Shown here one piece after another: positions 53,430-64,000 of a stretch of 64,000 nt of DNA (the stretch's first letter is position 1; each line of letters begins with the position of its first letter). Under the pieces are notes generated by a model that saw only the letters and a program-made list of their open reading frames with translations, ran no database searches and was not told the DNA's origin. Location of the stretch: assembly GCF_028583425.1 (NCBI RefSeq), contig NC_072795.1, positions 5,603,001 through 5,667,000 of the forward strand. Reading direction: 5' to 3'. Position numbers and translations under genes: made by a program. This stretch comes from Eublepharis macularius (taxonomy: Eukaryota; Chordata; Lepidosauria; Squamata; Eublepharidae).

Positions 53430-54480
53430 TTCCACCAGTTTCTGTTTACTGAATTCCTGGGCAGGTCAGACAGCAGCCACTGTTTTCCTTGTCAACCACC
53501 AGTAAGTAGGTGGTTCCTTTTGGTGTCCTAGCACCTGCAATGCCCCCCCCATTCAGTCCTGCAGTTGAATACTAGGCTATTAATCGTGACTACATGAGCT
53601 TCCCCCCCCCCCCCATCTCACTGGAGGAAGCGTGCGTGCAAGGGGATATCCTGAGGTGGGTTGGAGCCCGCAACTGGCTTCGACAAAGGCGAAGGGGAGA
53701 GCTTGCATCCAGCCCTGTGTTCTCAACTGAATGTTAGGAGGACAACCTTCTGCTCAGGAAAGAGGCTGGGCTCTTTTTTAATATACATAGTAGATAAACC
53801 CGCCACTGGTTTCCAGTGCATGAAGAGTGATGTCAGTGAGCCGTTCCAACAGAGGAGCGCTCTGAGAAATCCCCTCACAACTGTTTTGAACTTGATCTTT
53901 CTAGTGGGAAGAATTAGTGCAAACTGCTGTACTACCAAAGGGATGCAAGTGGGACATGCCAGGTGTTTCTTTCTGAATGGTCCCTGTGTTTCCACCGGTC
54001 ACGTGAATGCAGATCTCAGGGCCACCCTGTCTACTTTCAAAGAAAAAAATGATTGTCTTTTTATGTAGAGCTCTCACCGACAGAGGAAGTTGTGCCCTGA
54101 TGGGATTGGAGCTCTACTTTTTCAGGAAGTGTGGAACGTAACTGAGGACCTACTAAATCATTACTCTGGTTTTTTAGGACCATGCTGTGCAATAAACCAT
54201 TTGCATGTGAAACCAATAACTCTGAAACCCCAGGAGAAAAGCCAGGCCCAGCCTGAGAGGCCTTCGCTGATTGGCCTTGGAGGTTTTGGGGAGGGACATG
54301 AAGCTAGCAAGCATCCAATTTCTTTCTAATCACTTAGCTACACCGACAGAGATTTGATTGTTCGCAAGAGAAGGAAATGGTGCAAATGGTCTAATTTCAG
54401 TATGACATGTTGACAGAGTTTCTTCTTTAATATTGGCTGTGTAGGGAGCTACGTTTCTTGCATATGGTGGTGGTAGAAAG
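53430..54480. other. Intron 16 sequence, no recognised element
   Basis: Poly-C runs at 53543 and 53601; otherwise nothing recognised. Confidence 0.4.
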
Positions 54481-54494
54481 TGCTGTCATGTCAT

Positions 54495-54625
54495 AGCGAC
54501 ATATGGTGGCCCCTGCTTGGTTTTATAAGGCAAGAAACTAATAGAGGTGGTTTGCCATTGCCTGTCTAGCTGAGGCTGACCCTGCTTAGCTTCCGAGGTA
54601 CAAACCTCATATTCTTTTTCAACAG
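54495..54625 (-). mobile_element. 5S rRNA-derived SINE, truncated
   Basis: The plus strand shows GGTGGTTTGCCATTGCCTG then GACCCTGCTTAGCTTCCGAG, the antisense of the 5S-like GAAGCTAAGCAGGGT box and the body of the element. Confidence 0.65.
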
Positions 54626-55498
54626 GTAGTGCCCTGATCGCAATACTGCCCAGCTTTTGAGGAAGATATAATTGTAAAACATTGAGCAGCAGTATCTGAA
54701 GCACCATATGACCAGCTTTGTGAACCCAGGGAGGCTTTGAGCTTATTTTACCTCAGACAACAACGCTGCCACCATCCCCTGAGCACTTAGACAGCCGCAT
54801 TGAAACTGAGGGAAGCAGTTTGATGCAGAATTGGGCTCAAGAACTAGAAAGTGCCATAGGGCGAGTAACTTTCTGAATCCCAGCCCTTGAATGCCTTGGC
54901 CAGCATCCTCAGACCCTGAATTCCAGGGTACATGTGCAGTTCTTTCAGAATCTTGGCCTGCTTACCCTGATTTCCTTGGAAATTGCTGATTCTCCGTGCA
55001 AACGGGCAAAACATTTATAGCCCTCAGGCTCACTTACATTGAACAAGTTGGTTCCCCCCTACAGAGCAGGTGAGAGGTTTTGCCCTGGATCCAGTGCCTT
55101 TTTCTGTGCCATGACCTGTCTGCGTGCATATGCAGAACGATGGTTGGGGGAAGGATAGAATTCTGCATTCTAAGCAAACTTGGTTTTGATTGTGATGTGT
55201 TGGCACAAGCCGCAGAGATGGGCAGGATGTGGCTTTTGCCACTTGGGAGCTTCCAGAAGCATCTGACAGGCTACTTCTAGACAGTGGGTGCTGGTCTGTG
55301 CAGATCTTGTGCAGCTCTTATCCTACATTCTTACAGTAGTTAATCTTGGGATTGTGAGTCCCCTGAGCAGGAATTCCATGGCCAGGAAGCTGGGCATTTG
55401 TGGACAAGAGAAGAATAAATTAGGCATATCACACAGTTCTAAGTATGCTGGATTTTTTACAAGCATGGAGGTCTAATGGCAAAGGAGGAGGTAGTGGC

Positions 55499-55878
55499 TA
55501 GAGGTGGGCACGATCTGGGAAAATGGCAGCTCGTTGGGGTTTGTGGTTTGTCGTGTTTCATGAACCACGAACCACCATGAACTTGCCTGGTTCGCGAACC
55601 AGTTCGTTTTTTGGGTGTCTTTTTTAAATACATCACTTCTGGGGCTGCAGAAGGTCTGCAGAAAGCCCGTCCCCCTGTTGCCTAGGTAACAGATTGATCA
55701 GCGCCAGGCTATCTGCAATAATGAACCAAAAAACGAACCAAACGAACGGCTCTAAAAATCATCGTGGTTTGTCGCAGTTCGTCAGAAATGAGCTCCGACG
55801 AACCACTGGTTTGCAAATCAAAAAACGGCCCGGTTCATGACAGACTTTGGTTCATATTTCGGTTCGTGCCCATATCTA
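55499..55878. mobile_element. GAACC-rich hAT-like MITE, copy 1
   Basis: TSD GTAGTGGC at 55491-55498 and 55879-55886 (perfect). Starts TAGAGGTGGGCACGA and ends CGTGCCCATATCTA, inverted termini. The interior has repeated GAACC/GGTTC boxes forming a foldback and the conserved CAGATTGATCAGCGCCAGGC. Length 380 bp. It lies 0.5 kb downstream of the HTR2B stop codon. Confidence 0.88.
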
Positions 55879-55886
55879 GTAGTGGC

Positions 55887-56385
55887 TCCTACCTTCTGTT
55901 CATTTGTAGAATACCTGAATTTTCTTACAATGTAAACACACATTGTATATACGGCAAAGCCTTTGTAATTCAGCGCGGACTGTTTGGTTTGGTCGGGAAG
56001 GCATTTTCTTTAATGTAAAACATTGGCACGTATGATGGCCTCATAAGCTTGAAAGCATTAGGCTGCTGATTATGAACAGGATGGCTGAAATATGTTTTAA
56101 AGAGAGAGGATAGGGAATCCAGTGCCTGCAACATGACAATTGCCATTGCTGTCTTTATTGGAACCTCTTTGTCTGTAAAATACAGTGCTTCAGTATGGAT
56201 TTTTTTTTTGTAACAGAATAAATAGCTCTTAATTTTGAAGGTGATCTGGGGCAACAGGAGCCTCTCGTCTTAGAAGAGATGAGCTGCTAGAACTAGAACG
56301 GGGTCTTGTATAAATAATGGACAAAAACCATATATACATACTGATACCTTGGGTTCAGGTTATAGGTCCCTCCTCCCCTTTTTTG
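55887..56385 (-). other. Probable HTR2B 3' UTR and flank
   Basis: Non-coding region following the HTR2B stop; the extent of the 3' UTR is inferred, with a candidate AATAAA at 56159-56154. Confidence 0.45.
56154..56159 (-). terminator. Candidate HTR2B polyadenylation signal
   Basis: AATAAA on the minus strand, 227 bases beyond the HTR2B stop codon. It is the nearest canonical hexamer that I noticed. Usage is inferred. Confidence 0.35.
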
Positions 56386-57275
56386 CTATACATAGCTGAC
56401 TTGTTCTTCCGTTTTATTGATTTCATTCTCCGTAAGCAGCAGCGTGTCCAGCAGAATGGCTGACGATGACTGCATTGGTGAAAGTCTCATCGGGGTTTGG
56501 TACATTACAGGGTTAATCCCATTTCGCATTCCGTGGTGCATCATAAAAAGCTTTGAGTTCTCTGCTACGGAATTTCGGAAGGAGAGCCTGCTGGAGCATT
56601 TCCGAAGGCCCCTTCCGGGCATTGAGGTCCGGTAATTGCAGGTGATGTACCTGCTGAAAGCCTCCCTGAACGTCTTATTGAAAAGGGTGTAGACCAGTGG
56701 ATTCACCCCAGACGAAACATACCCTATCCAAACGAATATCTCCATCAGTTTCTGGATAAATTCCTTGCTGCAGGCAGACTTGCAAAGGACAGAAGTGATG
56801 TTGGTTATGAAGAACGGGCACCACATCAGCAAGAAGAGGAAGAAGACAATTCCCAAAACTTTGGAGGCCCGTTGCTCATTCGTAATGGTCTGGACCGACT
56901 TCTTCCCAATTGTGGACATCCTGCGCATAAGCAGCTCCTCGTTCCCGTTTGTCAAAGGCTTGTCCTTCCGAGCACCATCCAACATGGCCACCTTTTCCGG
57001 TGACGAACCGGGTGTCACATCCCGTTGGAAAACCGTGGACACGGTACTCCAGGTCAAGCGCTGAGGCAGCTTATTGATCAAGTGGGCTTTCTTGCGCAGC
57101 ACTCGGATGGTGAGGAAGTAAGTCACGACCATGATGGCTAGCGGGACAAAGAAGGCCGCGACTGAGCCGTATAGGATGAAGTCTCCAAAGCGATCGGGTT
57201 GCAGCACGCAGGTGAAGTTCCTGAGCGTCGTGCCGCCTTCCTCAAGGCCACGGATAGGGATTGGAAGAGCAATGC
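56386..57275 (-). CDS. HTR2B: HTR2B terminal coding exon
   Basis: The acceptor on the minus strand is TCCTCCAG (AG at 57277-57276). The exon starts with GC of a split Gly codon, continues [14 protein letters not shown] and NFTCVL in extracellular loop 2, then TM5, a ~70-residue third intracellular loop (conserved [16 protein letters not shown]), TM6, TM7 and the tail. Stop TAG is at 56388-56386. It encodes 295 complete residues plus the end of the split codon. The tail ends [10 protein letters not shown]. Confidence 0.96.
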
Positions 57276-59272
57276 CTGGAGGAGAAACAAAAATCTGCTA
57301 AGCTTTGTCATGGATTTCAAGCATTGGGATGCAAATAGGTTCCCTAAAAAGCACAGTTTCAATGCTGGTTGCTGATTTGCAGTTTCTGAACAGTGCAACT
57401 GCTACCATGTGAAACTTTTGCCTTCGGCCCTGCTGTGCTCTGAGTCATCGAGCTGTCGTTTTCACTGCCTAGTGCTGGCCTGTCACCAGTCTTGGTTAAG
57501 ATTTTGGGATTTGCTGTGCCCTTATCTCTCTCTTGCTGCCTGGTGGCGTCTGCTATAAAAGCTCCAAGAGAAGATCCATCTTTCAGTTCTTTGATCTCTG
57601 TTATAATAGGGAGGGACCTGGAAGCATTGCAGTTATAAGAGCAGCTTTTACTGGCTACGACCACAAAGCCATTGATTCCAGGACAGTTTCCAGCAAGAAG
57701 CTTCCAGGAAGTCCGCAAGCATGAAGGCAATTGCCCTCTCCCGTTATATCCCCTGGTGTCTAATATACAGAGATGTGCCGCCTCTGAACCTTGCGGTTCC
57801 ATTTGGCATCCAGCCCCAAATTTTCCATCATCAGAATGGAACGTTCCTGCCTCTTCTTCGCACCATAGCTGTATGATATGCTGCTGTTGGGGTGGGGTGT
57901 GGGGGTAGGAGACTCTGAAGAGCAACATGAACGGGGTCTGTGGTGGGAGGGGGGAATCGGCAGGGATTTCTGTTAGTTGGAAATTTTAGTCTGGATCCCA
58001 CCCTCTGTGTTTAAACTACTTTGAACTTTTGAGAAGAGGGCAGTTCAGAGGCTGAGTTCATGTCATGACCGATAAGGTGCTGGCTAAGTACCACACTTGG
58101 TTAATGCTACTAAAATCAGATACTAAAAGGTCATTTTCAAAGTGCCTTGCCTCTTGAGCCGTTTCCTATCCTGTTCTTGAAATGAGCCTGTTTTCTCTGA
58201 TTGCCGGAGGCGCTCTTAAACTCACTTGAGTAGGAAGCAGCCTTTATCAGGGGTGGAGTTAGTGGCCAGGAGGGTGGGGTACCCTTTCCACTTCTCCTTT
58301 ATCTGTGGCGTTTTGCATCATAAGAACATTTTTTTAATTCCCCACTGTACTTTGCAGGCTGTACAATTTATCTGTGCGCTCTAGCTCCCTTCCTTCAGTC
58401 CCTGCTTAACACTGACTTGGAACTTTTGATTCACTTCCTCTCATCTCTTAATTTTTGCTATCATCTCAAGCTTACATTTTGTGCTCAAATCCACTGGTCA
58501 TTGACAACAGCCAGCATGCCTATCGCAGAGTTCAGAAGTCAAGGAGAACCCTAATATAAACCATCTGAAGTTTTAACCTCATTTATTAATAGATTTTGCC
58601 CTGTATATAAAGCACCTGGTAATTTCCCACCTTACACATGTTGGGTTGGATCCAAAAGTGCTGTTACTAGTGTAAAGCCACTTCTGTTGGTTAGAGAAGG
58701 GGTGTGAGGGTTTTGCCAGTTTCCCTACTCCCACTGCAGACCTCCATTTTGCTTCTCACCCTTTTTGCGAGGGTCACCTGACCCCTCCCCGGGAGCAAGA
58801 TTTCATGGGAGGGGCCCCGAAGTCTACAGTGATGGGAAATACATTCCATGAGCTTTGTGGTACTTTAAACCCAACCCCTAGCAATGAAGTTCCCACACCT
58901 TCTCCTGCAGTATCTTTCCCTCCGTGAGGCACGTCTGTGTGGGCATTGACTTCTCAAGTTCACACAATATAGATTCAAGGATAAGAAGAGGTGTTTGTTT
59001 TACACAATCATTAATTCATGATTGGTGGGCTTAATTTAGCAACTTCACATAATACAGACGCTCAATTCAAGTTTGCACGTACTTGGGACTTTTAGAATTC
59101 TACGCTAGAAATCCTGGTTCTGTAGTAGGAATAAGACATGCAAATGGGCATGGATTTTATTGCTTCATGCTCTTTGATTTGTGGCATTCTGGATGTCAGG
59201 GGCTGAGGGCTTGAATTCTTAGGCTGAGGTTTAACTAAAGTGCATCTGCACTTTAACCCTTGGCTCTGTTGT

Positions 59273-59363
<91 letters not shown>

Positions 59364-59974
59364 GCACACCCACGAAGCTGCCTTATACTAAATCAAACCC
59401 TTAGTTTATCTACGTCAGTCTTGCTATTTAGACTGACAGCAACTCTCCAGGGTCTCAGATTGAGATCTTTCATGGACATGCCAAGGATTGAACCAGGGGA
59501 CCTTCTGCATGCTGAACCAATGCTCTGCCACTGAGCCTTGGTGCATCCCCTGCTTCTGCCCTGGCAGTTGAGAGTAAATGCTGGACTGGAAGTCACCCCA
59601 GCTTGATATTTGAATACACCTGCCCAAGAGCTGGCCCTGCCTTGATGCATGGAGCATTTTTGTTGCATGCTCTCTAGGTCGCCCCTCAGCCACATAATGT
59701 TGCCCTCCCTCCCCTACGAGTTCAGCCCAGTTTTTTTACAAATAATTCTGTTTTGCTGGTATTTGCCACATACCTATTGAAATCAGCCACACCACAGTTA
59801 TTTTGATGAGGGTTGTGGCCCGTGAGTTGTACTGACTGGCTTGGATTGGCTTTTTTATGGCAATGTAGCGGTCCAGCGAGATGGCGCAGAGATGCATGAT
59901 GGAAGATGTGGAAAAGAGGACATCGAGAAACAGCCAGACAGGGCACAGGTCCCGTGGAAGAGGCCATGCGATCT
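56386..59974 (-). CDS. HTR2B: 5-hydroxytryptamine receptor 2B, last two coding exons (partial gene)
   Basis: HTR2B is a plasma-membrane class A GPCR for serotonin that couples to Gq/11 and phospholipase C. Two coding exons are visible on the minus strand, 59774-59974 and 56386-57275, joined by a GT-AG intron that splits a Gly codon (G/GC). Together they run from the first extracellular loop to the stop. Visible are the conserved TM3 cysteine (DLCPVW), the amine-binding Asp (WLFLDVLF), the DRY box (SLDRYIAI), the ECL2 cysteine (NFTCVL), TM6 with [13 protein letters not shown]7 with [12 protein letters not shown], and the C-terminal PDZ ligand VSYV. The first coding exon (extracellular N-terminus, TM1 and TM2) is not in the window and must lie beyond 64000, so the intron is over 4 kb. 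The gene sits antisense inside a PSMD1 intron, the arrangement known in mammals. The 5-HT2B-specific tail separates it from 5-HT2A and 5-HT2C. Confidence 0.96.
59275..59360. repeat. (CT)43 microsatellite
   Basis: 86 bases of uninterrupted CT in the HTR2B intron (GA on the HTR2B sense strand). Confidence 0.97.
59365..59560 (-). mobile_element. tRNA-derived SINE (family 5)
   Basis: Antisense copy: AAGCTGCCTTATACTAAATC, CCAAGGATTGAACCAGGGG, CTTCTGCATGCTGAACCAAT, GCTCTGCCACTGAGCC. Confidence 0.8.
59774..59974 (-). CDS. HTR2B: HTR2B middle coding exon (TM3-TM4)
   Basis: Acceptor CTCTTTCAG, donor GTATGT on the minus strand. The length of 201 bases fits one codon split at each end. It encodes [46 protein letters not shown] and onward to VVWLISIG. 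Leu replaces the Val of the mammalian SVDRY. Confidence 0.94.
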
Positions 59975-60426
59975 CTGAAAGAGAGTAGGAGAGGGTCAGG
60001 ACCTTTGCTCAGGGCATGGGAGCATCTTGCTGGAAGTTCTTTTTACGAAGGCTTCAGTGAAGCTGCGAGTTAATGGGTTTGATTTTAAAAAAAAAATAAA
60101 ATATTAATTCACAAAAAGTGCTATCCTCATTGGGGCCGTTTATACTTTCCTTTTTTATATTGATATGTAGTGTGTAACTTGGCAGGCCTTGGGGCTGCCA
60201 ATTGGTGATCTCAGCTTTAGCCATCCTATTTGCATAACCAGTTTGCCCAAAAAGTTTGACCAGTATGTATGCAAATGGCAATGGGTGATGCAAAGATCTG
60301 AGATCCAATCCAGTCAGTTACCCTAGGTGTATTCTGTAATCTTGCAAATTCTGTGTTTTGTTTTCCTTTTGTTTAAATTTCTGCCTTGCCTTATCCCTTA
60401 GAGAGGATTACAAACACATTAAAGAT

Positions 60427-60570
60427 AGTTTCAGGTGGGTAGCCATGTTGGTCTGTAGTAGAAGAGCAAGATTCAGGTCCAGGAGCACCTTAGAGACCAA
60501 CAAGATTTCCAGGGTGTGAGCTCTCAAAATCTAAGTTGGTCTCTAAGTTGCTATTGGACCAGAAATACAT
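60427..60570 (-). mobile_element. Penelope-like repeat, family D
   Basis: Minus-strand sense. The plus strand reads GGTGGGTAGCCATGTTGGTC, AGGTCCAGGAGCACCTTAGA, CAACAAGATTTCCAGGGTG, then breaks at GAGCTCTCAAAAT and turns to an inverted fragment (AAGTTGGTCTCTAAG). The core is lost. Confidence 0.6.
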
Positions 60571-60633
60571 TAAAATTACTGTGGAAGAGCTAAACTCTCA
60601 CACTCTTCTCTGATCACTAGATCAGCTTAAGAC

Positions 60634-61014
60634 TAGAAATGGGCATGAACCGGGAAAAAAATGAACCAGGCGGTTCGTGGTTCGTCACATTTCACAAATC
60701 ACGAACTTTCACGAACCTGCCCCAGTTCGTGAACTGGCTCATTTGGTTCGTGAAAACATCACTTCTGAGTCAGCAAATCATCACTTCCGGGTCAGCAGAA
60801 GTTCTGCACAAAGCCTATCCCCCATTGCCTAGGAAACTGATTGATCGGCACCAGGCTGTCTGCAGTGACAAACCAAAAAACGAACCAAACAAACCAGCCT
60901 AAGGTTCATGGTGGTTTGTCAGAAACGGGCTCTGACGAACCGCTGGTTCGTGAACCACGAACCGGCCGGTTTGCGCCGAACTTTGGTTCGTATTTTGGTT
61001 TCTGCCCATCTCTA
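60634..61014. mobile_element. GAACC-rich hAT-like MITE, copy 2
   Basis: TSD CTTAAGAC at 60626-60633 and 61015-61022 (perfect). Starts TAGAAATGGGCATGAACC and ends TCTGCCCATCTCTA. Same orientation as copy 1; 381 bp. Confidence 0.88.
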
Positions 61015-61022
61015 CTTAAGAC

Positions 61023-62732
61023 TTGATAATGCTTCTGGAAAATGCACCAACTCAAGCCCAGTGCTCTGTCCTATTCAGCTGCTTGTCCTAAGATGGGCTT
61101 GGCTCTCCCTAAAGTTGCCCAAGTGTCCTGTATCTTTTTTTTTAGATTGAGGGCATGGTTTTCAAGATGTGGTCTAGAGATTAGTTAAGACTCTTTGACT
61201 TGCTCATGGTGGTTGCAGCACACTTGATGGTCCTGATAGTATTAGGCACACTACGTGCTCAAGTACTTAAAAAACAACAACATGAAAACGATGCAGTTTC
61301 AAGGCTGAAACTCTTCCAGGGCTTTTGTATCTGATGTATGAGAATCATGGTGCAACAGCAGGGAAAATGATGAGACATGTATGCATTGTGCAGAGGTTTG
61401 AAGAAAGTGTATAGTCCTCCATGCACTGAAGAAAATAATTTTAGAACGTACAAATCATGCTACAGATGAAGGGGATATAACTCCGTATCTCCAGTACCAG
61501 GGAGCTAATTTTAAAATCTTACCCTCTGTCACATCAGGGACATCTTTAATTTGGAAAATGCAGTCTGAACAAATTGAAGGATTTGTTTAAAACGTTTTTG
61601 TCAATTTGTGGAAGTGATAGAAAACTTGGATAGGCCCAATCATTCCAAACCAATTGGCTCTGTTTAGGGAGAAGTAGTTAGTTCGCACAAACTGGAAATG
61701 GAGTGGAAGCCTGCTTCGGGGTGCATGCTTTGACATGAGCACGGTTTCCTGCCCATGGAAAGAAAGGAGAGAGCCTTTTCCCCGACATGCTGGTTTTTTG
61801 TGCACAAAGATAGCTGTCATTTTAAGGCAGACATGTTCTCACACACACAAGCACACCCTGCATTGCTGCAGTCGGAAGCTCTATAGTCTAGAAAAAAGGA
61901 TGCTTCCTGTCTGAAAGCTGATGTGGTCCTTTGCAGTTTCGATGGCAGCAGTTTCGGGTCTTCTAAATCCTGCTTTGTACAAGTTACCAAATTCCTACAC
62001 ACAGATTGGTCAGCAGTCTCACACTCAATTGTAATGTATTAGTTGTCATCTTTGTGGTGGAATTTGGAAGCCTGTAGTACAGGCAGGCCGTAAGTGGGTG
62101 GTCGACAATAGGCAACTTCTTTTAGTATAGACAGGAGCCAGTGACAGAATTGGCAGCAAAGCACATGGTATGTTTTCTAGAAATTAAATACTTTGCAAAG
62201 GTCTCTCCCCGCCCCCCAGATTTCCTTGAATTTCTAAGGCTTTTAAAGTCTTGTTTTTACAATACAGTCAAACGAGATTTTTAAAATAACCAATTAAATC
62301 GGGATGTTTCAAACACTGAAGCTCTCTCTAGCCAGGCAAGGACCTTTTCCGTGCCTTAAAATAATGTTGAAATTGAGAAATGTGTGGTCTCTTGTGTGTG
62401 CAGGTGTATATTTTCCGTGTTTCAGTAATCAAAAGCTAGCTGAATTTCCAATGAATGATTCACTGTTTCCTCTCCTTTATGCGTTGCTGCTCAGATGCCT
62501 TCCTTTCTTCCCTCTCTTTCTCTGCTGATTTCTTCAAGAGGGGGATGGTTTGTATGGCACTAAAGTAGACTTCTGTGTGTGGACATTTTACAACTCCATA
62601 ATTTTAAAACTGCTGGCTACAACTTAAACATGGATGTCTCTGTGTGTTTTAATCTAAACAAGATTATCTCTCCTTTTTCTGAGGAGCTCTAGGTATGTGT
62701 CTGAATTTCTCTCTCGTTTGCCCAAATTTTAT
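61023..62732. other. HTR2B first-intron sequence, no recognised element
   Basis: No TM1-TM2 exon of HTR2B and no clear repeat were found here on either strand. Confidence 0.5.
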
Positions 62733-62740
62733 TCTATAAC

Positions 62741-63112
62741 TAGAGATGGGAATGAACCGAAATATGAACCAAAATTCGTCACGAACCGGGCCGGTTAATG
62801 GTTCACGAACCGGTGGTTCATCAGAGTGCATTTCCCGTGAACCGTGACGAACTTTAGGCTGGTTCATTTGATTCGTTTTTAGGTTTGTCACTGCAGACAG
62901 CATGGCGCCAATCAATCTGTTTCCTAGGCAACGGAGGGGGAGGGACATCCGCTGACCTTGGGAACTCCCTGGGAACGCCCCCAGAAGTGACATTTTCACG
63001 AGCCAAGTGAACCAGTTCGTGAAACGAGGCAAAATTCGTGGCAGTTCATGGTGCACGATGTACCATGAACCATGCAGTTCGGGGTTTTTTTTCCAGTTTG
63101 TGCCCACCTCTG
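62741..63112. mobile_element. GAACC-rich hAT-like MITE, copy 3
   Basis: TSD TCTATAAC at 62733-62740 and TCTACAAC at 63113-63120 (7 of 8). Starts TAGAGATGGGAATGAACC and ends GTGCCCACCTCTG. Opposite orientation to copies 1 and 2 (ATGGCGCCAATCAATCTG is the reverse of their inner box). Confidence 0.85.
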
Positions 63113-63149
63113 TCTACAACAGTTTGGCTGGATAAGTTAGACGAAGAAA

Positions 63150-63350
63150 ATGATTCACCCAAGGTTAACCAAAGTTCTGCCACGGAAGCTTGTTGGGGTG
63201 GCCTTTGGCCAGCCGCCCAACCTAATCTACCTCACAAGGTTGTTGTGAGGATAAAATGGAGGAGAGGAGAATGACGTACGCCTCTTTGGGTCCCCCATTG
63301 GGGAGAAAGGCAGGGGGGAATAAATAAAGTCAATAATAAATACATTGCCA
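63150..63350 (+). mobile_element. SINE 3' part (family 3)
   Basis: GCCACGGAAGCTTGTTGGGG, CTCACAAGGTTGTTGTGAGG, ATAAAATGGAGGAGAGGAG, GGGTCCCCCATTGGGGAG and an AATAAATAAAG tail. Confidence 0.7.
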
Positions 63351-63887
63351 GTGGAGGTCATTGCAGAGTGGAGATTTGAACCCAGAACTGCTAAGTTGTA
63401 GATCAATGTTCTAACCCCTAGATCCCATCGCAGTGCTTACAGAGAACCAGCATCGGCCTTGATTCTGGGTCGGGCTGGACTCAGGTGCTTTCTCAGCTCA
63501 AGTGTGTTTGGCCCTCTGTTTGGCCTGTGTCGTATCAGGCTCTGTATTGTCCCCTGTGATTGTGCCTGGCAAAGAAAGGACTAATGTGGTGGCTCTCAAA
63601 TTGTGCAGCTGGGGCCCAGAAGGTATGTCACAAGGCCGGGGGGAAGAGGAGGAACAGGGTGAGCTGGGAGGAGAATATCTGGGAGACTTGACAGGCGATT
63701 TGGGTTTGCTTCTGCAAAATGGCCCTGCAATCCTGCCTCTTCCTCATGTGCTCTCAACATGAAAAACATATAAATGTGGTCAGGGCTGTGAGATTCCTGT
63801 GATTTGTTTTAGGAAGGGGAGTAACTTTGTGAGCGGTTCTTGAAAAGCAGAGGTAAATTTTTAGAAGCAAATCCAACTTCAAAGTCA

Positions 63888-64000
63888 AGATAGGTAGCCG
63901 TGTTAGTCTGTCTGTAGGAGTAGATCCAGAGGAGTTAGCTGTGTTAGTTTGTAGTAGCAAAATTGAAAAGAGTCCAGTAGCACCTTTAAGACTAACCAAC
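63888..64000 (-). mobile_element. Penelope-like repeat, family B, cut by the window edge
   Basis: The plus strand reads AGTTAGCTGTGTTAGTTTGT, AGAGTCCAGTAGCACCTTTA and AGACTAACCAAC, the antisense 3' half of family B. The hammerhead-like core should lie just past 64000. Confidence 0.7.

Larger units (their letters stand above)
57276..59773 (-). other. HTR2B intron
   Basis: The intron is spanned by canonical GT (59773-59772) and AG (57277-57276). It holds a long CT repeat (59275-59360), a minus-strand tRNA-like SINE (59365-59560), and otherwise unclassified sequence, including a stretch around 58630-58950 that resembles an old repeat. Confidence 0.85.

Noticed and set aside
57359-57928. 189-codon minus-strand open frame just upstream of the last HTR2B exon
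   Set aside because: It lies wholly in the HTR2B intron, reads in no receptor-like way, and the true exon begins at 57275 with a good acceptor.
59092-59373. Open frame with a long Glu-Arg run
   Set aside because: Translation of the CT/GA microsatellite.
60000-64000. First coding exon of HTR2B (N-terminus, TM1, TM2)
   Set aside because: Searched for the conserved TM2 segment on the minus strand and found nothing; it must lie outside the window.

Overview
The window is vertebrate nuclear DNA, most likely from a squamate reptile (lizard). The exons are short, intron-separated and clean. The introns are filled with CR1 and L2-like LINE fragments, several tRNA-derived SINE families, 5S rRNA-derived SINEs, hAT-type non-autonomous DNA transposons and Penelope-like element (PLE) fragments. 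This mix fits lizard genomes. I cannot separate gecko, skink or lacertid from the sequence alone.

Layout: 1-1040 is upstream repeat-rich DNA (CR1, PLE, SINE). About 1040-1640 is a CpG-island promoter. From 1570 the plus strand carries the first 16 coding exons of PSMD1 (Rpn2, the large scaffold of the 19S regulatory particle of the 26S proteasome). They encode 629 complete codons plus two bases of codon 630, and every junction keeps the reading frame. The rest of PSMD1 lies beyond the window. From 30955 to 64000 the sequence is one very large PSMD1 intron. Nested inside it on the minus strand is the serotonin receptor gene HTR2B: its last coding exon (56386-57275) and the exon before it (59774-59974) are present, and its first coding exon must lie beyond 64000. 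This PSMD1/HTR2B nested antisense arrangement is known in mammals.

The genes themselves look intact and ordinary. The interesting material is in the introns. (1) At least three repeat families with Penelope-like traits carry a recognisable hammerhead-ribozyme core (CTGANGA, a stem II hairpin, GAAA) followed by a self-complementary loopless stem III (ACGT or AGCT) and a valid cleavage base. Several copies keep stem I too, and many copies are arranged as palindromes. (2) Four non-autonomous hAT-like elements are delimited here to the base by perfect 8-bp target-site duplications, and a fifth has a 7/8 duplication. Three belong to one GAACC-rich family clustered around HTR2B. One is GC-rich and brings a 14-bp palindromic CRE into the intron. 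(3) A 16-bp perfect target-site duplication bounds a 262-bp palindromic element next to exon 11. (4) An antioxidant-response-like element lies just downstream of the PSMD1 start codon, which fits NRF1 control of proteasome genes.
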